A stretch of DNA of 64,000 nt from JAIOZK01 sp964468645 (GCA_964468645.1 CAYXUU010000003.1:124001-188000); one strand, 5' to 3'. Counted from the first letter of the stretch, positions 1 to 9,072 are shown. Made by a program: numbers and translations. Notes: generated by a model from the letters alone, not told the origin.

Positions 1-2829
1 AAAGTATATGATCCTTCACAATCACATGAAGATATATTTTCTAAAATTATACAAAGTACCAATTCTGGTACTATCAATATTTATAACTGTATTACTGCAA
101 CCCTGGTACCCGAAATATATTATATTGATAATAAGCTTGTAGACACATTGCCTGGTTGTGATGGTGATGGGAAAGCTGATGCCGGAGAAACCATTGAACT
201 TTATTATACAGTTAAAAATGCCGGTGGAAGCGCAGATAGTGTTTGGTCATTGATACGGTTAGGTCAGTTTGAAGATACTGCAATCGTATCGGTATCAGAT
301 AGTCTGAGCTTTATTGGCAGCCTTTCAACCTTTGCAACGATGCAGGGAACTAATGATCCATTCAGAATTAATATAGGAAGCAATACAACAAATAACCGGA
401 GCATTCGATTTGCCTACTTAATTTACAACAGAAGTACATTAATGGACAGTGGTGAATTTACAATACTATGCCAGAAAGGAAGAGAGTTCAGTGGATATTC
501 ACCTGGAACAACAGTTTTAAAACCGGATGAATTGAACCTGATAACAAACAACACAGTTTTTGATACAATAATTATTAATCCCGGGACTACAGTTGCACTG
601 TCACCTGGTAAATCAATTTTTATTAATAGTAAAATCACTGCCACCGGGAAACCTGATTCTTTGATATTGTTTACTGTGAATGGAACAGGTTACTGGGGAG
701 AAATAAAGAGAGTAGGTGGAGATCATATCACCATGAAATATTGCAGGATAGAATATGGAGGCAGTGGAACAGGAAATACCCTCAACGGTGCTGACACAAT
801 TGAGAATTGTATGTTTTCAAATAATTATACGGTATTAACTTATCAGGATTGTTATTTCATCAGAAATGTAATTCACCAGAATTGCGAGCCCGGAAACTAT
901 CAATTTTTATTATTCGGTAATCAGGGTATTACAAAATATAATATTGTTACAAATAACATTACTAAAAATAATACATACATCCTGGGTTCATTGTCACCAC
1001 AAAACGGTTATCACAATTTAGCTAAATATAATGTTGTATTTGATAATGAACAAATTAAAAATGGATTAAGTTATTATTATGATTTTGGTATAGCTAATGA
1101 TAACTCTTGGGGCGTATTTAATTTAGAACCCAATTTTTTTGGTTCAAATGATAGTGCTTATATTGAAAATCATGTTCTTGATTTTTTTGAAGGATCGAAT
1201 CACCCAATTATAATGGGTTATACAAATCATCTTTCATCCCCACCAACACAATGCCATGGTGTGGTCTGGGATGTTAAGATAAATAACAAATCGATCAATA
1301 AATTTGACAATCCTTATAACGCAACAACAGGATTGGGTGTTATTGGAGCAGAGAATATTAAGTTCGATGTTTTGTTTAACCAAATCATGGATACCGCCTA
1401 CCATCCTTTTTTATCATTTGGTGTACGAGAACCCTATACCCAAAATGTTGTAATTGATAGTTCTTTATGGAGTTCAGATTCATTAACCTGGTCTGCATAT
1501 TTTAACGTAGGGCTTGAAACGGGTGATGGAATTCAAAGAGTAAGGATTTCTAACGCCCGGGATATTGAGTATTTTGAAATTCCAATAGAAGATTCAAGGT
1601 TTGAATTTGTTATTCAGGCTGCCGGCGCTCAATCCATCAATTTTATAGCCACACCCGGCATAGGCAAAGTAGAACTGGAATGGCCCCCGGCCAATACCCC
1701 GGATGTGCTGGGATATAATCTCTACAAATTTTATAATCTAACTGACAGCACGTATAGCGATACCAGCATGATTAATTCAGAACTCATTCTGGATACCCTT
1801 TACACCGATTTCTATGTCATCCCGGATACGACTTACCATTATTTATATACCATCATAGGTACAGACATGGCCGAGAGTGATTACTCCAAAAGAGTGATTG
1901 CCACCCCCTTCGATGCCGCCAACGGCGATGCCAACGGAGACCTCTCCGTCAATGTCCTCGATATCACTACCATCGTTTCCTATATGCTCAATCAAAATCC
2001 AACACCTTTTCTCTTCGACGCAGCAGATGTAAATTCTGATGGCGAAATCAATGTCCTGGACATCATCGGGCTGTTTGATATTATCAGTGGTAAAAAAACA
2101 GCTCCCTTATCAACATTTGTTGATGTGAGTGATGTGCCAGCTTATTATGAAATCACAGAGGGAAAGTTGGTCTTACAAAGTGATGGGAATGTGGCAGGAT
2201 TACAGTTTATTATTGAAGACAAAAGACAAAAGGATAAAGATCGTAGTTTTGCAACCAACCTGCAAGCTGTAACCTGCCACCTGCAACAGCTAAAGATCTT
2301 CAGCCTCCAGAATGGCTTCGAATTCGCATATGCCCCTGTCGGAGATGAAATCATCGGAATCCTATACAGCCTGACACAAAATGAAATACCAAAAGGTGAT
2401 ATTGAATTATTACGCTTCGAAGGACTGGATGTTAACGACATTGAAATCATCAACATCTTTGGTGGCGACGCGAACGGGGATTATGTTCCAATTTATAAAC
2501 TTGGTGAAGATGCTGGCATGAATGTACCCGATGGATTTGACTTGAAAATCCAACCCAACCCGGTAAAAGAGTTGGCAGTTGTTAGTTGGCAATTGGCAAA
2601 GGATGCCAGAGTTAACATCTCAATTTATGACATTAAAGGGCGAAAAATAACAACCCTTATGAACAATACACAAACTGCCGGAATTTACCAAATTAACTGG
2701 CTAACCGGAAACCCGCAACCCGCAACCTGCAACCTGGAACCTGGAATCTATATCTGCCACCTGGAAGCCATACCCATTGATGGCAGTAATAATGTGAAAA
2801 TGAACGTTAAAGTCATCATCATGAAATAA
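1..2829 (+). CDS. Secreted dockerin-containing protein with T9SS sorting domain (5' end outside window)
   Basis: The reading frame is open from base 1, so the true start lies upstream; TTG at 148 is only the first start-like codon inside. About 942 residues are visible. Near the beginning is a DGDGKADAGE segment of the kind that opens a CARDB/Ig-like domain after a secreted peptidase. A region of short NN-rich strands (about codons 180-350) resembles a right-handed beta-helix. A fibronectin-like segment follows (codons 540-640). A duplicated dockerin module is encoded at about 1919-2090, with two calcium-binding loops, DANGDLSVNVLDI and DVNSDGEINVLDI. The last 90 residues are a type A T9SS sorting domain (IQPNPVKE, GIYxCHLEA), so the protein is exported and probably surface-attached. 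Two tracts of 7-base repeats lie inside the gene. The next two genes encode cohesin-like modules, which suggests this protein docks onto them. The catalytic part, if there is one, is outside the window. Confidence 0.85.
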   Translation, partial: KVYDPSQSHEDIFSKIIQSTNSGTINIYNCITATLVPEIYYIDNKLVDTLPGCDGDGKADAGETIELYYTVKNAGGSADSVWSLIRLGQFEDTAIVSVSDSLSFIGSLSTFATMQGTNDPFRINIGSNTTNNRSIRFAYLIYNRSTLMDSGEFTILCQKGREFSGYSPGTTVLKPDELNLITNNTVFDTIIINPGTTVALSPGKSIFINSKITATGKPDSLILFTVNGTGYWGEIKRVGGDHITMKYCRIEYGGSGTGNTLNGADTIENCMFSNNYTVLTYQDCYFIRNVIHQNCEPGNYQFLLFGNQGITKYNIVTNNITKNNTYILGSLSPQNGYHNLAKYNVVFDNEQIKNGLSYYYDFGIANDNSWGVFNLEPNFFGSNDSAYIENHVLDFFEGSNHPIIMGYTNHLSSPPTQCHGVVWDVKINNKSINKFDNPYNATTGLGVIGAENIKFDVLFNQIMDTAYHPFLSFGVREPYTQNVVIDSSLWSSDSLTWSAYFNVGLETGDGIQRVRISNARDIEYFEIPIEDSRFEFVIQAAGAQSINFIATPGIGKVELEWPPANTPDVLGYNLYKFYNLTDSTYSDTSMINSELILDTLYTDFYVIPDTTYHYLYTIIGTDMAESDYSKRVIATPFDAANGDANGDLSVNVLDITTIVSYMLNQNPTPFLFDAADVNSDGEINVLDIIGLFDIISGKKTAPLSTFVDVSDVPAYYEITEGKLVLQSDGNVAGLQFIIEDKRQKDKDRSFATNLQAVTCHLQQLKIFSLQNGFEFAYAPVGDEIIGILYSLTQNEIPKGDIELLRFEGLDVNDIEIINIFGGDANGDYVPIYKLGEDAGMNVPDGFDLKIQPNPVKELAVVSWQLAKDARVNISIYDIKGRKITTLMNNTQTAGIYQINWLTGNPQPATCNLEPGIYICHLEAIPIDGSNNVKMNVKVIIMK
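2260..2287 (+). repeat. Heptanucleotide tandem repeat inside the dockerin gene
   Basis: Four imperfect copies of the 7-mer CTGCAAC (CTGCAAG, CTGTAAC, CTGCCAC, CTGCAAC) lie in the coding sequence. Seven is not a multiple of three, so loss or gain of one unit would shift the frame. The same 7-mer recurs at 2713-2747 and 2754-2767. Confidence 0.7.
2713..2747 (+). repeat. Heptanucleotide tandem repeat inside the T9SS sorting-domain coding region
   Basis: Five consecutive 7-mers (CCGCAAC, CCGCAAC, CTGCAAC, CTGGAAC, CTGGAAT) lie within the part encoding the C-terminal sorting domain, and two more units follow at 2754-2767. A change of one unit would frameshift the sorting signal while leaving the rest of the protein intact. 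Confidence 0.75.
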
Positions 2830-2866
2830 ACATAATTACCTGTTTGTATAATACGTGGCAATTTAG

Positions 2867-2890
2867 AAACCACAAAGATCGCAGAGAAAT
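2867..2890 (+). repeat. Half copy of a dispersed intergenic repeat (AACCRCA-type)
   Basis: The 81-bp gap between the dockerin gene and the first cohesin gene holds AAACCACAAAGATCGCAGAG. It is built like the left arms at 9124-9141 and 13261-13281. No right arm is seen here. Confidence 0.45.
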
Positions 2891-2910
2891 ATAGAAGAAC
2901 ACTAGAACTA

Positions 2911-3729
2911 ATGAAACAACTAAACAATTCAACAATTCAACAATTTAAAAAGCAGCTTTTATTACTAGCATTGTTAATTGTACTAACCATCAACATGGCA
3001 ATCAGCCAGAACAATATCCTCAAAGTCATCGGCGGGGAAACCTATACCAATGATTCCGTTGAGATCAGCATCGATATCGATAACGACAACAGCTTCATCT
3101 CTTTTCAATGTGATATTCTATTACCTACAACCATGCAATACATTGAAGGCTCGGCTATGCTTACAGAACGGTCACAGGATCATGTACTGAACACTTCCGT
3201 ACTCCAGAATAACCGGCTAAGATTATTTTCATATTCACTTAATAACAAAAAATTCCTCAGCAATAGTGGCACAGTTGCCACACTTAAAATCAATAGTGGT
3301 GATCTGGAGGGAATATATGAACTCATTGTGGAAAACGCAATTATTGGTGATAGTGCTTCCAATAATATCATCACCGACTCAGTAAATGGGACCGTGAATG
3401 TTTCACCAGCCGGAATTTTTGAAAGGAAGATTCATCATGACCTTGGATTTTTAATATCCCCAAATCCTTATCATCAATCTTTCAACCTGCATGTAGAACT
3501 AAAGGAATATGCTGAACTAACAATAAAACTCATCTCTGTAGATGGAAAAGGTATTATTTTAAATAAACATCTTGGGTGTTATACAAGCGGTGAGCATATG
3601 ATCAACAGTGAAAGATTTCTTGAACCAGGTACAGAATATTCGCAAACGATGTTGATACGGCTTTGCGCTAAAACAAATAACAACAGAATCTTAACGGGTA
3701 TAAAGAAAGTAATTAAAACAAACTATTAA
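2911..3729 (+). CDS. Small cohesin-domain secreted protein with T9SS sorting domain
   Basis: 272 residues. A signal peptide (KKQLLLLALLIVLTINMAISQ, with the hydrophobic core near residues 15-30) is followed by one cohesin-like beta-sandwich (about residues 36-165), recognisable by the pattern VEISIDIDN, FISFQCDI, GTVATLKI and the IIGD turn. It closely resembles the modules of the next gene. Residues 185-272 look like a degenerate type A T9SS sorting domain (LISPNPYHQSF). Family knowledge: cohesins bind dockerins in a calcium-dependent way. The gene lies 81 bp after the dockerin gene and 13 bp before the next cohesin gene on the same strand, which fits an operon. Codons 5-12 are an 8-base tandem repeat. 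The only nearby alternative start, Met30, would destroy the signal peptide, so the start at 2911 is preferred. Confidence 0.75.
   Translation: MKQLNNSTIQQFKKQLLLLALLIVLTINMAISQNNILKVIGGETYTNDSVEISIDIDNDNSFISFQCDILLPTTMQYIEGSAMLTERSQDHVLNTSVLQNNRLRLFSYSLNNKKFLSNSGTVATLKINSGDLEGIYELIVENAIIGDSASNNIITDSVNGTVNVSPAGIFERKIHHDLGFLISPNPYHQSFNLHVELKEYAELTIKLISVDGKGIILNKHLGCYTSGEHMINSERFLEPGTEYSQTMLIRLCAKTNNNRILTGIKKVIKTNY
2923..2946 (+). repeat. Octanucleotide tandem repeat in the first codons of the cohesin gene
   Basis: Three units (AACAATTC, AACAATTC, AACAATTT) sit 12 bases after the start codon and encode the n-region of the signal peptide. Adding or losing one 8-base unit shifts the reading frame, so the tract could switch expression on and off. 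Confidence 0.75.
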
Positions 3730-3742
3730 ACCTGAAGAAACC

Positions 3743-6184
3743 ATGAAAATATCCGGACGATTATCTACACTGATTTTTATTCCCATGTTCTTTTTCTTTG
3801 GGTTATCACAAGCAGATAATGTGATGAAAATAAAATCCGCTCATACCAATTCCAATCAAATTGTAGAGGTGGAGATTACCATTGAAAACGACAGTTCATT
3901 TGTGGCCTTCCAGGTGGATATTCCGATGCATGATGAATTTGCATTCCTTCAGGATTCTATTTTTCTAAATCCGACACGAAGTAATGCAAACCATATTCTT
4001 TCAGATACCATACTACCCGGTGATACCCTTCGTATCCTGGGTTATTCAACCAACAACACAACATTTACCGGTGATACTGGGGTAATTGTTTCTTTTAAAT
4101 TACAGGCAGGCAGTGATCCGGGGGATTATTTGTTTCAACTTATCGATCCCATCATTGGCAGTGTAAGTTCGAACAATGTATTAACCAGTTCTGTAAATGG
4201 CACTATAACCATTAAAGCACCCGATATCTTTTTCAATATGTCACAGATCGATTTTGGGGAAACACCATTAACTGACAGTACCGACAGGAGTGTGACATTT
4301 TATAACCAGGGCAACCTGCCGTTGGATATTTCTTCAGTTACTTTTGGAAATCCTTATTTTTCACTAACCAGTGCCACAAACTTTATAGTGGATGCCGGGA
4401 GTAACATAAGCAAAACAATACGATTTCAATCGGTTTTAAAAGGGGATTATGAAATTGATATGATCGTCAGTTCCAACGATCCTGATGAAGGTACCTCAAC
4501 AGTGAAGATGATTGCCAATGCCTTTGCAGTAAATGAGATTCATACCGGAAATATGTTTGCTTATTCTGGTGATACCGCCAGATTAACTTTTACACTAAAT
4601 AACATGGAGCCATTCAATGGTTTTCAATTCGACCTCAACATGCCTGCTCCACTCAGATTTATGCAGGATTCAATACGGTTATCTACACGCAAAACCGACC
4701 ATATTGTTTCAGCGAATGTACTTTCAAATAATAAACTCAGGGTAGTGGCTTACTCAGCAACAAACCAATTTTTCACGGGTTGTAATGGAGCAGTGGTTTC
4801 TTTAGATTTCTATGTGGAAGGCATTGGAGGATATTATTCATTGAACCTGAACAATGTGCTAATAGGGGATTCAAACGGTATGAATTCTTTATCTGAATAT
4901 TATAACGGGCAATTGCAAATCGCAGCAGCAGATATATCTTGCAATTCTTCACTGGCTTTTGGTGATGTTTCTATATTAGGCACAGATACGAAAACACTCA
5001 CCATTGATAATACAGGTAACGACACCTTGGAAATCACAGGGCTAAATTTTACAAATACTTCGTATAACCATTATGAAACCTTGCCAATATCTATCAATCC
5101 AGGGTTTAGCGAACAGATCAGTATAACCTTCATGAAGGTCACCGAAGGTAACGCCAATGGAACCTTAAAAATCTACAGTAATGATCCTGATGAAAGTCCA
5201 AAATCAGTTGATCTCACAGCTTTTGCATTTGTTCCCAATTATTTATCGGTAAAAGATACTTCTTTTATCGTTGGAGATACGATCTATGTTGATATCCTTG
5301 TGGAGAACGTAGAAAACTTTGTCGGGTTTCAGGTTGAACTTCAGACACCTTTAATAATGCAATGTGTGCTTGACTCCGTTGGACTTACTAACCGTCAAAC
5401 AGATCATATAATACAGGCCTCTTTTGTTGATACTGCCACCAATAAGATCAGAATTTTTGCCTACTCGCTTTCACAAAGTAACTTTACAGGATATGAGGGG
5501 TCCATTGCCAGGATACCATTTGTTTTGGATTCTTTGGTTGCAGGCATTTACAATATTGATATTACAGATGCTATTCTGGGGGACAACCAGTCGGAAGATA
5601 TTCTTTATTCATTTTCTGATGGACAGGCAACAGGTGTTGATGGCGTTCCGGGTTATACTACAGTACGGAACATAATCATTAATGCCGGAGATACAGTTTG
5701 TTATAATGCGACAAATACAATTACTATTGCAGGCGATGGAACAACTGTAGTGGTCCAATCCGGTGGTTCAGCCACTTTTATATCCGGGTATAAAATATTA
5801 TTCAAACCCGGTTTTAATGCCCGCCCAGGATGTTATACAAGTGCCTACATCACTTCGGGTGATTTTTATTGTAATGAACTAAACAGAACGGTTGTCAATC
5901 CTGATAATGATGAGATTTTCCCAATTCAGGAAATTGCAGATGAAGATCCAGGGATAAGGATCTATCCCAATCCGTGTAGAGGAGATTTCATCATTGATTT
6001 CATGAATAAAGAGTTAACCGGGGAAATTAATTTACTGAATATTCATGGAAGAAGATTATTTCAATGCTCGTTCTTAAAGCACAATAAAGTTATTGCGGAT
6101 ATCAGTCACCTTCCTGACGGTCTTTATCTGGTACTTCTGAAAACATCAGAGGCTTATTATTCTAAGAAGGTTATTAAGAACTGA
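3743..6184 (+). CDS. Scaffoldin-like protein with three cohesin modules and T9SS sorting domain
   Basis: 813 residues. A signal peptide (to about residue 24) is followed by alternating modules: cohesin 1 (25-160), an ASPM-SPD2-Hydin/choice-of-anchor-D Ig-like domain (163-265), cohesin 2 (267-390), a second ASH-like domain (392-495) and cohesin 3 (497-630). Each cohesin repeats the pattern FVAFQVDI / FNGFQFDL / FVGFQVEL, then a SxxNxxFTG segment and an I(I/L)GD turn. After a GYKILFKPGF-type strand module (640-725) comes a type A sorting domain with YPNPCRG, DGLYLVLLK and a final KKVIKN. Established family knowledge would make this a scaffold for dockerin-bearing partners at the cell surface. 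The neighbouring dockerin protein is the obvious candidate partner, but that pairing is inference. It ends 3 bp before the convergent flavodoxin gene. Confidence 0.8.
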   Translation: MKISGRLSTLIFIPMFFFFGLSQADNVMKIKSAHTNSNQIVEVEITIENDSSFVAFQVDIPMHDEFAFLQDSIFLNPTRSNANHILSDTILPGDTLRILGYSTNNTTFTGDTGVIVSFKLQAGSDPGDYLFQLIDPIIGSVSSNNVLTSSVNGTITIKAPDIFFNMSQIDFGETPLTDSTDRSVTFYNQGNLPLDISSVTFGNPYFSLTSATNFIVDAGSNISKTIRFQSVLKGDYEIDMIVSSNDPDEGTSTVKMIANAFAVNEIHTGNMFAYSGDTARLTFTLNNMEPFNGFQFDLNMPAPLRFMQDSIRLSTRKTDHIVSANVLSNNKLRVVAYSATNQFFTGCNGAVVSLDFYVEGIGGYYSLNLNNVLIGDSNGMNSLSEYYNGQLQIAAADISCNSSLAFGDVSILGTDTKTLTIDNTGNDTLEITGLNFTNTSYNHYETLPISINPGFSEQISITFMKVTEGNANGTLKIYSNDPDESPKSVDLTAFAFVPNYLSVKDTSFIVGDTIYVDILVENVENFVGFQVELQTPLIMQCVLDSVGLTNRQTDHIIQASFVDTATNKIRIFAYSLSQSNFTGYEGSIARIPFVLDSLVAGIYNIDITDAILGDNQSEDILYSFSDGQATGVDGVPGYTTVRNIIINAGDTVCYNATNTITIAGDGTTVVVQSGGSATFISGYKILFKPGFNARPGCYTSAYITSGDFYCNELNRTVVNPDNDEIFPIQEIADEDPGIRIYPNPCRGDFIIDFMNKELTGEINLLNIHGRRLFQCSFLKHNKVIADISHLPDGLYLVLLKTSEAYYSKKVIKN

Positions 6185-6187
6185 TGG

Positions 6188-6712
6188 TCATACCCCAAAC
6201 TCCTTCTTAACCTGCTCCGTCCATTTTTCAACCCGCTCATCAGTGAGTTCGTCCTGGTGATCTTCATCAAGTGCCAATCCAACAAATTGACCGTCAACTA
6301 CTGATCGGGATTCTTTAAATAGGTATCCATCTGTAGGCCAGCTGCCAATTATAACTGCACCTCTCTTTTCAAGCTCTTTCTTAAACCATATCATATTGTC
6401 GACAAAATTCAAAGGCCATAATATCTGGTTGCCAAGGCCAAACAGGGCTATCTTTTTATTCTTCAAGTTAACCGTATCAAGTTTCTTGAAAAGATCATTC
6501 CATTTATTGCTTGCCTCAATATCTTCCCAGGTCTCTGAACCAACTGTTGATCCACCAATGATCAGACTATCATAGGTATCAAGGTCCTTTGCTTCAATAT
6601 CTTCGGCATTATAAATATCAATTGTTACTTTATCGAACTGCTTATAAATCTTTTGTGCAACATATTCAACATTGCCGCCGGTTGGCCAATAAATCAATCC
6701 TGTCTTTTTCAT
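6188..6712 (-). CDS. fldA: Flavodoxin
   Basis: 174 residues, the usual length for a long-chain flavodoxin. The N-terminal phosphate-binding loop for FMN is seen as YWPTGGNVEYVA. The isoalloxazine-side loops are GGSTVGSETWED (residues 53-64) and FGLGNQILWPLNF (91-103). The protein is a soluble one-electron carrier for ferredoxin-type partners. The loop here (PTGGNVE instead of the common SxTGxTE) is a variant, but the fold pattern is complete. It is convergent with the scaffoldin-like gene (3-bp gap) and has its own upstream region of about 70 bp facing the next minus-strand remnant. Confidence 0.9.
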   Translation of the reverse strand: MKKTGLIYWPTGGNVEYVAQKIYKQFDKVTIDIYNAEDIEAKDLDTYDSLIIGGSTVGSETWEDIEASNKWNDLFKKLDTVNLKNKKIALFGLGNQILWPLNFVDNMIWFKKELEKRGAVIIGSWPTDGYLFKESRSVVDGQFVGLALDEDHQDELTDERVEKWTEQVKKEFGV

Positions 6713-6782
6713 CTTTCACTATTTTTAAATATCATTATTTGTTTTTTTATCTTATTACCCTGATGGCTTCTGAGTATGATTA

Positions 6783-7049
6783 TTATTGAATGTCAACACT
6801 TTTTCTTTTATAAAGTATAATCCCAACCCTTTCAATATGTTCCTGCAAGGCTTCTTCATTAATCCTATCAAATATTATAATATCAAATTTATAGGGTAGT
6901 GATAATTTGCTAATTTCATTTCTTGCTGAAAGGATATCTTCCAGTTCATTCATTTCAACCTGTGAAACATACTTTGCAAATTGTTGAAATGCTTTGTTGA
7001 AATTAACAAACCTCTGCTGCCATCTTATATCCTTACTTTCTTCACTCAT
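6783..7049 (-). pseudogene. Deletion-fused remnant of a HI0074-type (HEPN) substrate-binding protein and its MNT nucleotidyltransferase
   Basis: The 88-residue frame starts at ATG 7049; the TTG at 7067 is less likely. Residues 4-40 (KDIRWQQRFVNFNKAFQQ through VEMNELE) match the first helix of HI0074-family nucleotidyltransferase-substrate-binding proteins. Residues 50-88 (LSLPYKFDIIIFDRI through ERVGIILY) match the end of the small MNT-type nucleotidyltransferase normally encoded beside it. The middle of both proteins is missing, including the HEPN core and the nucleotidyltransferase GSxxxGxxxxxSD active site. This is best read as an in-frame deletion joining the 5' end of one gene to the 3' end of the next. 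A functional short fusion cannot be excluded. Confidence 0.7.
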
Positions 7050-7189
7050 AGATAACTTTCTTTGCAACCCATTACAAAAATATACTAATTAATTTAAATT
7101 CAAATGATGGCCTTAGATTATAATCATCCCGACTGCACAAGCATTATCATTTCATCAAACCGGATTTTGGGAATAACAAATTGGATAAG

Positions 7190-7290
7190 CCCCTCAAATG
7201 AACTACCCTGCGGCAGGGCCGAGGGGGTATCAAGCAGGAATTGTTTTAACAGCCCAAGGGGGCGGGGAATTAAATCCTCGTCTTGCCTAT
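7190..7290. repeat. GC-rich intergenic repeat
   Basis: The stretch contains the word AATGAACTACCCTGCGGCAG with flanking CCCCTC / GAGGGGG arms, so it can fold. Its core (7197-7219) recurs in reverse orientation at 30762-30784 with 20 of 23 identical positions. Translations across it give only low-complexity shadow peptides. Confidence 0.55.
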
Positions 7291-7298
7291 ATGCGAAA

Positions 7299-8045
7299 TT
7301 AAAAAACAACACCAAGTCTCAGGGTGATCATTTGCAGGTTAACATAATATCGGTTAAAGTTGATGTAATCTGTTTTTACCTGCTGATATTTAAATCCTGC
7401 TTTTACAAAGATATTTGTTTTAGAATTGCTTCGTATCAATATTCCGGCTGCCGGTTCAAAGAGATATCCTCCCCAATCGGCTCCATCGGTGTTTTTTATC
7501 CATCCAAAGGAATAGCCAATATTGGCACCAATCAAGGGTATAATTTTTGATTTCCCGAGATATGCCCTGATATCTGCAAAGAAGGGCATCATGCTTCCAT
7601 CGCCGTAAAGCTCAAATCCAATTCCCAGCCCGCATGAAAGCCAGGAACTGACCATGAATGAATTTACTATAGTAATGCCGCCATAGATTGAGCTGTTAGT
7701 AACAATCATATCATGGGTTTTCTTATCTCCCAATCCCAGGTAAATACCAGGCTCTATGCTTGTCCAGAATTTCGAGAAGATGGTATCGGACAAGGTTTCC
7801 GGTAAGGCAGTTGCAGTTTTAATTCTCTTTACACTTTTGATATCAGAATTATAGATCTTAATGATGCGCTTATCCAGGATCCTTACTTCATAATATTTTC
7901 CAGCAGACTTTTTTAAAATTTCCCCGGTAATGCTCTGGCCATTTTTCAAGATAAAAACATACTGAGTCTTATCCTGTCCGTATGCATTAATCACTGCAAC
8001 CAACAACATACTCACAACAAGAAGCTTTCTAATGTTTTTCAGCAT
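7299..8045 (-). CDS. Probable outer-membrane beta-barrel protein of unknown function
   Basis: 248 residues. The N-terminus MLKNIRKLLVVSMLLVAVINAYGQ is a clear signal peptide. Residues 30-75 (FILKNGQSITGEILKK, VRILDKRIIKIYNSDIKSV) resemble the small beta domain often placed in front of Bacteroidota barrels. Residues 95-248 alternate polar and aromatic residues in strands and end with a terminal LRLGVVF, typical of an 8-strand outer-membrane barrel. It begins 3 bp after the stop codon of the epimerase gene, so the two are probably co-transcribed. The specific role is not recognised. Confidence 0.7.
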   Translation of the reverse strand: MLKNIRKLLVVSMLLVAVINAYGQDKTQYVFILKNGQSITGEILKKSAGKYYEVRILDKRIIKIYNSDIKSVKRIKTATALPETLSDTIFSKFWTSIEPGIYLGLGDKKTHDMIVTNSSIYGGITIVNSFMVSSWLSCGLGIGFELYGDGSMMPFFADIRAYLGKSKIIPLIGANIGYSFGWIKNTDGADWGGYLFEPAAGILIRSNSKTNIFVKAGFKYQQVKTDYINFNRYYVNLQMITLRLGVVF

Positions 8046-8048
8046 ATT

Positions 8049-9059
8049 CTATTCCATATCATTTAAGAAACAACGACAGGTATCTTTAATTGTTTCATCA
8101 ATATTCCGGAACTCAAATCCCAGGGCCTTTATAATTTTACCATTGGAGTAATAATACTTATCAACTGCAGTCCGGGCTGTTTCCTTGGTGATAAAAGGTG
8201 GCGTTCCAGAAACAAAACTTCTCATCTTATCTATCCTCCAGGCCAATTCCGACATGAATTTAGTCGCTTTGAATTTCGGCTTTTTCACTTCCAGTGCATC
8301 TGCAATTTTAAAGGTCAGATCCTGATAGGTAAGACTTTCAGCACTCAGTATAAAACGTTCGTTTAGGATATCGCTTTCCATTAATTCTATCATTGCCTTC
8401 GAAACATCCCTGACATCCACAAAACCATTCACCCCCATGGTATAAACTTTTAATCCTTTCCAAACAGTTTTAATGAACCTGGAGCTTCCATCATCCCAGT
8501 CCCCCGGACCAATAACTACACTTGGGCTGACGATCACAGAGTTGAGGCCTTCTTCCACACCACGCCATACTTCACGTTCGGCGCCATATTTACTGATGGC
8601 ATAATGGGAATTTCGTTTAGATGTTTTCCAGTGGGTTTCTTCATCGATATATTCTTCCGGCGCTGTTCTGCCAAGGGCGGCAATGGAACTGACATGACAA
8701 AACTTTTTAATCTTTTTATCAAGGGCAATGTTTATCAGGTTGGCTGTGCCTTCTATATTGACTTTATAGACCTGTTCCTTGTCGCCCGGATCAAAGGATA
8801 CAAAACCTCCACAATGGTAAACATAATCTATTCCATCAATGGCATCCTCCAATGAAAAGATATCCAGCAGATCACCATCACACCATTCCACCCTGTTCAG
8901 CAAATGTTCCGGGTGATCAGAATAATAGGAGAATGTTTTCAGTGTTTTACCTGTATCGGCAGTTTTCCTCTTCAGTACACGTACTGTGTTTCCTTTAATC
9001 AACAGATCAAATAACAAATGTGATCCTATTAACCCGGTACCTCCTGTAAGCAATATCAT
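8049..9059 (-). CDS. NAD-dependent epimerase/dehydratase (extended SDR, dihydroflavonol-4-reductase-like)
   Basis: 336 residues from ATG at 9059. The nucleotide-binding loop TGGTGLIGSHLL sits immediately at the N-terminus, as expected for the family, so the longer frame back to 9131 is not used. A TAGCTTTG promoter element at 9065-9072 also lies inside that extension. The catalytic YxxxK is present as YAISK, with an upstream Ser in HVSSIAALG. The enzyme probably oxidises or reduces a hydroxyl on a sugar- or polyprenoid-type substrate in the cytoplasm; the substrate cannot be told from sequence. It is followed after 3 bp by the outer-membrane-like gene. Confidence 0.85.
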   Translation of the reverse strand: MILLTGGTGLIGSHLLFDLLIKGNTVRVLKRKTADTGKTLKTFSYYSDHPEHLLNRVEWCDGDLLDIFSLEDAIDGIDYVYHCGGFVSFDPGDKEQVYKVNIEGTANLINIALDKKIKKFCHVSSIAALGRTAPEEYIDEETHWKTSKRNSHYAISKYGAEREVWRGVEEGLNSVIVSPSVVIGPGDWDDGSSRFIKTVWKGLKVYTMGVNGFVDVRDVSKAMIELMESDILNERFILSAESLTYQDLTFKIADALEVKKPKFKATKFMSELAWRIDKMRSFVSGTPPFITKETARTAVDKYYYSNGKIIKALGFEFRNIDETIKDTCRCFLNDME

Positions 9060-9064
9060 AAATG

Positions 9065-9072
9065 CAAAGCTA
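9065..9072 (-). promoter_or_regulatory. Bacteroidota -7 promoter element for the epimerase operon
   Basis: The minus strand reads TAGCTTTG, matching the TAnnTTTG consensus of the main Bacteroidota sigma factor. It ends only 5 bases before the ATG, so transcription would start at or very near the start codon. No TTTG was found at the expected 19-21-base spacing upstream. Confidence 0.5.

Noticed and set aside
7104..7550. 148-codon plus-strand frame
   Set aside because: It runs across an intergenic repeat and antisense to the outer-membrane-like gene; the composition is not protein-like.
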